A stretch of 64,000 bases of DNA from RGIG4708 sp045538875 (lineage in GTDB: Bacteria; Bacillota; Clostridia; UMGS1810): assembly GCA_045538875.1 (NCBI GenBank), contig JAZQEG010000010.1:1-64000 (forward strand), written 5' to 3'. Of the stretch, positions 61,063 through 64,000 are shown piece after piece. The notes under the pieces were generated by a model. It searched no databases. It was given only the letters and a program-made list of their open reading frames with translations, and was not told the DNA's origin. Every line of letters begins with the position of its first letter. Position 1 is the first letter of the stretch. The position numbers were made by a program, and so were the translations under genes.

Positions 61063-62055
61063 TTACTGAAAAGGGCTGTCCGTGTTTTTGGTAAGCCTTT
61101 CAGGGTCAAAGTATTGTTTGTTAGTGTATGTACTGACGGAACCGTCAGCATTCAGTTGTATGATAGTATCGAGCCTGTCGAGGAAGTCTTGACGGTCTTC
61201 TCTATCTTCAGTAAAGTATTGGTCTTCTGGCGGATAGCGACTGCTTATAACCGCCGTTGTGTAAAGAGCAGCCTTATCGCTGTAACGCGATTGCATCATC
61301 AAAGGCATGCCGCTTAAGTATAGTGTTAGCATATCCGTGATTGGAATACTGCTGTTGAAGTTGTCGAAACAGACGATATCCTCGGCAGAGTAGGAATCAA
61401 ATCTTAGTGGCTGATATGAAGTAACCCTGTGAACTGCTTCGATACCATACTTGTCAAAAAGAAATTGTAATCTTGCCGAAGAAGAAGCCCCGAAGAGATA
61501 AATCGTTTCGAGAGTTCTCACAGTTTTTGAGAAAGTCTGCTTTTCGAGAGTTGAGCGAATTTTCTCTATGTGTGATATGTACCTTATGAACGCCGGATTT
61601 GAATTGATAATAGACATCGTATCTTCGCCGTTAGTTATCATATCAAGCATAACTGATAGATCAGTCCTTGCTCCAGGCCTTTCAGGAATGAGCGAACCCC
61701 ACTCGTAGAAAGTGCCGTCAATTTTTGTTTCTGCCTTATCACTATCTTTGAACTTGCCTTCTTTTAATATATATGTTCTGTTTTCTTCTGCACTTCCTTG
61801 ACAAGGCTGTATATTAGCCATAGAAAAAGCCCTGGACATTGTAGAAAATTTTCGGCTCGTAGTGAACTGTATAAAAAGGTGATAATGTTCTGTGTGCGTA
61901 TTTAAGCCTCGCTCTAAAGCAAAGCAAAAATACACAACACCCTTAAAAGACATTGCTTTACTTTTTAAAAAGTCTGCATCTACGCCTTTTGTCTGTGGAT
62001 TATTGATTGTTATAAACCACTTTCTTGACTGACTATCTTTCTTCTGTTTCATCAT
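61063..62055 (-). CDS. HUH replication initiator resembling CRESS-DNA virus/plasmid Rep
   Basis: A 330-aa Rep. The HUH endonuclease motifs appear in order: motif I FITINNP (14-20), motif II HYHLF (57-61) and motif III YILK (95-98) with the catalytic Tyr95. A superfamily-3-like helicase part follows. The Walker B-like DIVCFDNFN (226-234) and SSRYPPE (271-277, compare TSNYPP in circovirus Reps) are visible, but the Walker A position reads GASSSARL (189-196), without the expected GxxGxGK(S/T). It would nick the origin stem-loop to start rolling-circle replication. ATG 62055 or 62052 follows GGGGTG; the gene overlaps the upstream one by 23 bp. Confidence 0.85.
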   Translation of the reverse strand: MMKQKKDSQSRKWFITINNPQTKGVDADFLKSKAMSFKGVVYFCFALERGLNTHTEHYHLFIQFTTSRKFSTMSRAFSMANIQPCQGSAEENRTYILKEGKFKDSDKAETKIDGTFYEWGSLIPERPGARTDLSVMLDMITNGEDTMSIINSNPAFIRYISHIEKIRSTLEKQTFSKTVRTLETIYLFGASSSARLQFLFDKYGIEAVHRVTSYQPLRFDSYSAEDIVCFDNFNSSIPITDMLTLYLSGMPLMMQSRYSDKAALYTTAVISSRYPPEDQYFTEDREDRQDFLDRLDTIIQLNADGSVSTYTNKQYFDPERLTKNTDSPFQ

Positions 62056-62407
62056 CGTCACCCCAATCATCCATATAAGAGCGGTCACGAGTTGCGTACT
62101 CAATTATTCTTTCCTCATGCTCAAATTCAAGAGCATCAAATTCTTCTTCTGTTAGTCCTTTTGGCTCTTGATATGGATAATCAATACCATTTATTCCTTC
62201 AAAACCAAAATGCAAACGCAGACTTCTTGCTTCTGGAATTAAAAACCCAATCTCATCAACATTGGATATGCAGTCCTTACAGCAGACTTCAGCCTTTGAA
62301 TCATTATAAGGCAATAAATGAAAATTGCATTCATTTTCTGCCGTCATTTCCTTACCACAATACTTGCAAAACACCTTTTGTCTTTCTAATTTAATTTTAT
62401 TTGACAT
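62033..62407 (-). CDS. Small Zn-finger protein of the element
   Basis: A 124-aa protein. Two Cys pairs (CKYCGKEM and CCKDC) with a His/Cys in between form a treble-clef-like Zn finger. The C terminus is strongly acidic (DDWGDDDETEER). No named family recognised. ATG 62407 follows GAGG; the last codons overlap rep, so the two are probably translated together. A DNA-binding regulator or Rep accessory is plausible. Confidence 0.7.
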   Translation of the reverse strand: MSNKIKLERQKVFCKYCGKEMTAENECNFHLLPYNDSKAEVCCKDCISNVDEIGFLIPEARSLRLHFGFEGINGIDYPYQEPKGLTEEEFDALEFEHEERIIEYATRDRSYMDDWGDDDETEER

Positions 62408-62488
62408 TATTAGCCTCACTTTCTGCTACATTTGTGTAGCGCTTAATTTTGTTGTATAATCAATTATAACCCGTCAACTTCATGGGTT

Positions 62489-62516
62489 GGCTTAAGGGTA
62501 ATAATAACCTTAAGCC
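62489..62516 (-). other. Origin-like stem-loop with CRESS-type nonanucleotide
   Basis: A perfect 9-bp stem GGCTTAAGG / CCTTAAGCC encloses a 10-nt loop. On the minus strand the loop reads TTATTATTAC, which contains TATTATTAC (62498-62506), an exact match to the CRESS-DNA origin consensus NANTATTAC. By analogy Rep would nick between TATTATT and AC. It lies about 430 bp upstream of rep, with further hairpins beside it. Confidence 0.7.
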
Positions 62517-62553
62517 AGCGGCACCGCCGCTGACTTCGTCAGCGTGCGTGCCG
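62517..62553. other. Cluster of overlapping GC-rich hairpins next to the origin loop
   Basis: AGCGGC-ACC-GCCGCT (62517-62531) overlaps GCTGAC-TTC-GTCAGC (62529-62543), and CGGCAC can also pair with GTGCCG near 62548. The stretch is strikingly GC-rich in AT-rich surroundings. It may serve as a single-strand origin, a protein-binding site, or a terminator for the ATPase gene. Confidence 0.55.
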
Positions 62554-62560
62554 TTTGTTG

Positions 62561-63919
62561 TCAATCATAGTATTTTTTACCGAGAGCTTGTAGTTCTTTT
62601 TTTAGCTGTTTAACATTTGAAAGCTCCGGTATTACAATTATATCTACATCTGTTTGTGGAGTGGCTATATAGCCGTGGTAGTTAGGTAAGCGGATGCTTT
62701 TGTCAATGGATACATTAGGAAAGAGCATCGTCGCCGTTTCTGTATAGATACGATTGCCCATGTGAACCCTTGTAGCAAACTGTTCACGGATAGCAGTAGG
62801 GAGAATGTCAGCGTTAAACTGTTGATTTATTAAAATCAAGTGAAAACCGAAACTCCTTCCCATAAAAGCAATATGACTGATTTTTTCCATAAGAGCCTTT
62901 TTTTCTTTGCTGTCCTTAGATAAAACATAGCTCCCGAATTCGTCACAAATGAGGTATCTTTCACGATACTGCTTATTCTTGATTGTTTCTATAAATGAAT
63001 TATAAAACTCATCAATAATTCTGTCACAATCTGTATATTCGCCGTATCTGTCGGCGTGGAATATATTATCCCAATCTTTCCCAGCCTTGAAATCAGCAAT
63101 TACTATATCTTTCTTTTGATACATAAGCTGACGAACAAGAAGCTGAACAGTACAAGTCTTGGAACTTCCGGAAGGACCCGCAAAAAGAGCGTGAGGATCT
63201 TTCTTACATTCTAATATATATGGCGACACGATACCGCCGTCATTCCATTTCTTTGCAGAGTAGCCAAGTATGAGGTCATTGCCGTTACTTTTGGGAATGT
63301 TGCATTCCTTCAGCGTTCCGAAAGAGCCGTCTGTTCTCGACATCACAACTGAATTTACAATTTTGTAGAATTCAGCGAGCTCCTGCTGATATTCACAGTA
63401 GATTATGAAAATACAGACTTCCGTATTTTGTATATAATAGTACGGAAAGAATTGCATTGATAAATTGCACGCTGTTTGATAATGCCTGAACTTTGACACT
63501 ATATGCTCCATAACTTCTATGGCGATTTCGTCAGTAGCAGCCTTTTGAGTAATAAAGCCTACTTGTATGACCGACGGAATCGGCGTGTATATTACATTTA
63601 TGTACGGCTCAAAGGAGTTGAAAGCATATTGTTTCAGCACCGCCCTAAAGTCGCACTCTAAACTATAATCAAATATGTGTCGGGGTCTGCGGTTGCGACG
63701 AAACATTTCGAGAGCATCGCAAAAGTCTGTGTATGCAACCAATACCCAACCGCTGAGAATTGCTTTTGTGTCTTTGCAGAAAGAACGAAAGGCAACCCAA
63801 GTGTTGTGCATATCTTCCTTGACTGTGATACCCCTTGCTTTGCAAAAGAGTATTTCTACCCAAGCACAAGCGGCAAACATAGCCAAAGACAATACAATCA
63901 TTAAAAAGCATTCTAACAT
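62561..63919 (-). CDS. FtsK/SpoIIIE-like DNA translocase of the mobile element
   Basis: A 452-aa ATPase. N-terminal hydrophobic segment (about 3-26) and a possible second near 52-64 anchor it in the membrane. The FtsK-type domain has Walker A GPSGSSKT (248-255), Walker B RYLICDEFG (321-329), and ILINQQFNADILPTAIREQFATR, here the RecA-like arginine and Gln sensor region. Elements with such proteins use them as coupling or DNA-pumping ATPases in conjugation or mobilisation. ATG 63919 lies 8 nt after AGGGG; a GTG three codons earlier touches it. Confidence 0.88.
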   Translation of the reverse strand: MLECFLMIVLSLAMFAACAWVEILFCKARGITVKEDMHNTWVAFRSFCKDTKAILSGWVLVAYTDFCDALEMFRRNRRPRHIFDYSLECDFRAVLKQYAFNSFEPYINVIYTPIPSVIQVGFITQKAATDEIAIEVMEHIVSKFRHYQTACNLSMQFFPYYYIQNTEVCIFIIYCEYQQELAEFYKIVNSVVMSRTDGSFGTLKECNIPKSNGNDLILGYSAKKWNDGGIVSPYILECKKDPHALFAGPSGSSKTCTVQLLVRQLMYQKKDIVIADFKAGKDWDNIFHADRYGEYTDCDRIIDEFYNSFIETIKNKQYRERYLICDEFGSYVLSKDSKEKKALMEKISHIAFMGRSFGFHLILINQQFNADILPTAIREQFATRVHMGNRIYTETATMLFPNVSIDKSIRLPNYHGYIATPQTDVDIIVIPELSNVKQLKKELQALGKKYYD

Positions 63920-63930
63920 AGTGAACACCC

Positions 63931-64000
63931 CTATTCAAAATATTTTGTAGGGGCAACTACCGGAGCAGTCACCCCAAGAATAAGACCGCCACCACCACCG
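63931..64000 (-). CDS. C-terminal end of a gene running off the window
   Basis: The last 22 codons before TAG (63931-63933) read GGGGG, LILGVTAPVV, APTKYFE. The stop codon overlaps the ribosome binding site of the FtsK-like gene, so the two are in one operon. Too short to identify; the Gly run suggests a flexible or low-complexity tail. Confidence 0.55.
   Translation of the reverse strand, partial: GGGGGLILGVTAPVVAPTKYFE

Larger units (their letters stand above)
59050..64000 (-). mobile_element. Integrated element with large serine recombinase, CRESS-like Rep and FtsK-like ATPase (runs off the window)
   Basis: All genes from 59059 to the right edge are on the minus strand. They form a mobile-element set: partial gene, FtsK-like ATPase, origin-like stem-loop, Zn-finger protein, Rep, small SHOCT-like protein, large serine recombinase. 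The recombinase at the end marks the left border near 59.0-59.06 kb. The right border and the second att site lie outside the window. The layout fits a plasmid-like integrative element. Confidence 0.8.

Noticed and set aside
1..64000. CRISPR arrays, rRNA genes or insertion sequences with transposases
   Set aside because: I saw no regularly spaced repeats, rRNA-like sequence or transposase motifs in the window; the only mobility genes are the two serine recombinases.

Overview
The window is AT-rich, gene-dense DNA from a spore-forming, Gram-positive member of the Clostridia (Bacillota). The evidence is cotJABC, a SpoIID/LytB protein, SLH-domain surface proteins, a T-box leader in front of ileS, AGGAGG-type ribosome binding sites, frequent TTG/GTG starts and consensus sigma-A promoters. 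No genus can be named from the sequence alone.

Layout. 1-305: 3' half of a tRNA-Pro gene, which looks like the edge of an integrated element lying to the left. 0.3-8.1 kb: htpG, cardiolipin synthase, TrmO, a secreted protein, and a TetM-like ribosomal GTPase fused to a NYN/Rae1-type nuclease domain. 8.1-19.2 kb, minus strand: CDF-parvulin-MATE operon, T-box-controlled ileS (type 2), a 23-codon peptide gene with its own promoter and terminator, and a hydrolase-MurF-Ddl operon. 19.3-28.1 kb: small DUF6472-type protein, an ArsR-controlled Zn/Cd efflux operon, a radical SAM protein, an amino-acid ABC transporter, a FliB-like protein and cotJABC. 28.2-36.7 kb, minus strand: SDR, EamA-like permease, and spoIID-queA-tgt-yajC-secD-secF. 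36.9-43.1 kb: asd-dapA-dapB, the NifU-like/GGGtGRT pair, and a CpsC/CpsD tyrosine-kinase pair.

43.2-52.2 kb holds the most striking structure. A conserved Cys-rich clostridial gene is cut in two. Its N-terminal half (43179-43643) and C-terminal half (51794-52174) are separated by an 8150-bp segment carrying two SLH proteins and a small serine recombinase. The two junctions share a 7-bp identical core inside 22-bp sites that match at 17 positions, and both cores lie in the same codon phase. Precise excision would therefore restore one open reading frame of about 281 codons. This is the architecture of sporulation-linked intervening elements such as skin in sigK, and the interrupted gene carries a sigma-K-like promoter signature.

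52.2-59 kb is housekeeping: mtnN, secA, prfB with its programmed +1 frameshift, radA and a small lipoprotein. From about 59 kb to the right edge lies a second mobile element. It has a large serine recombinase, a small SHOCT-like protein, a HUH replication protein resembling CRESS-DNA virus Reps, a stem-loop whose loop carries a CRESS-type nonanucleotide (TATTATTAC), a Zn-finger protein and an FtsK-like ATPase.
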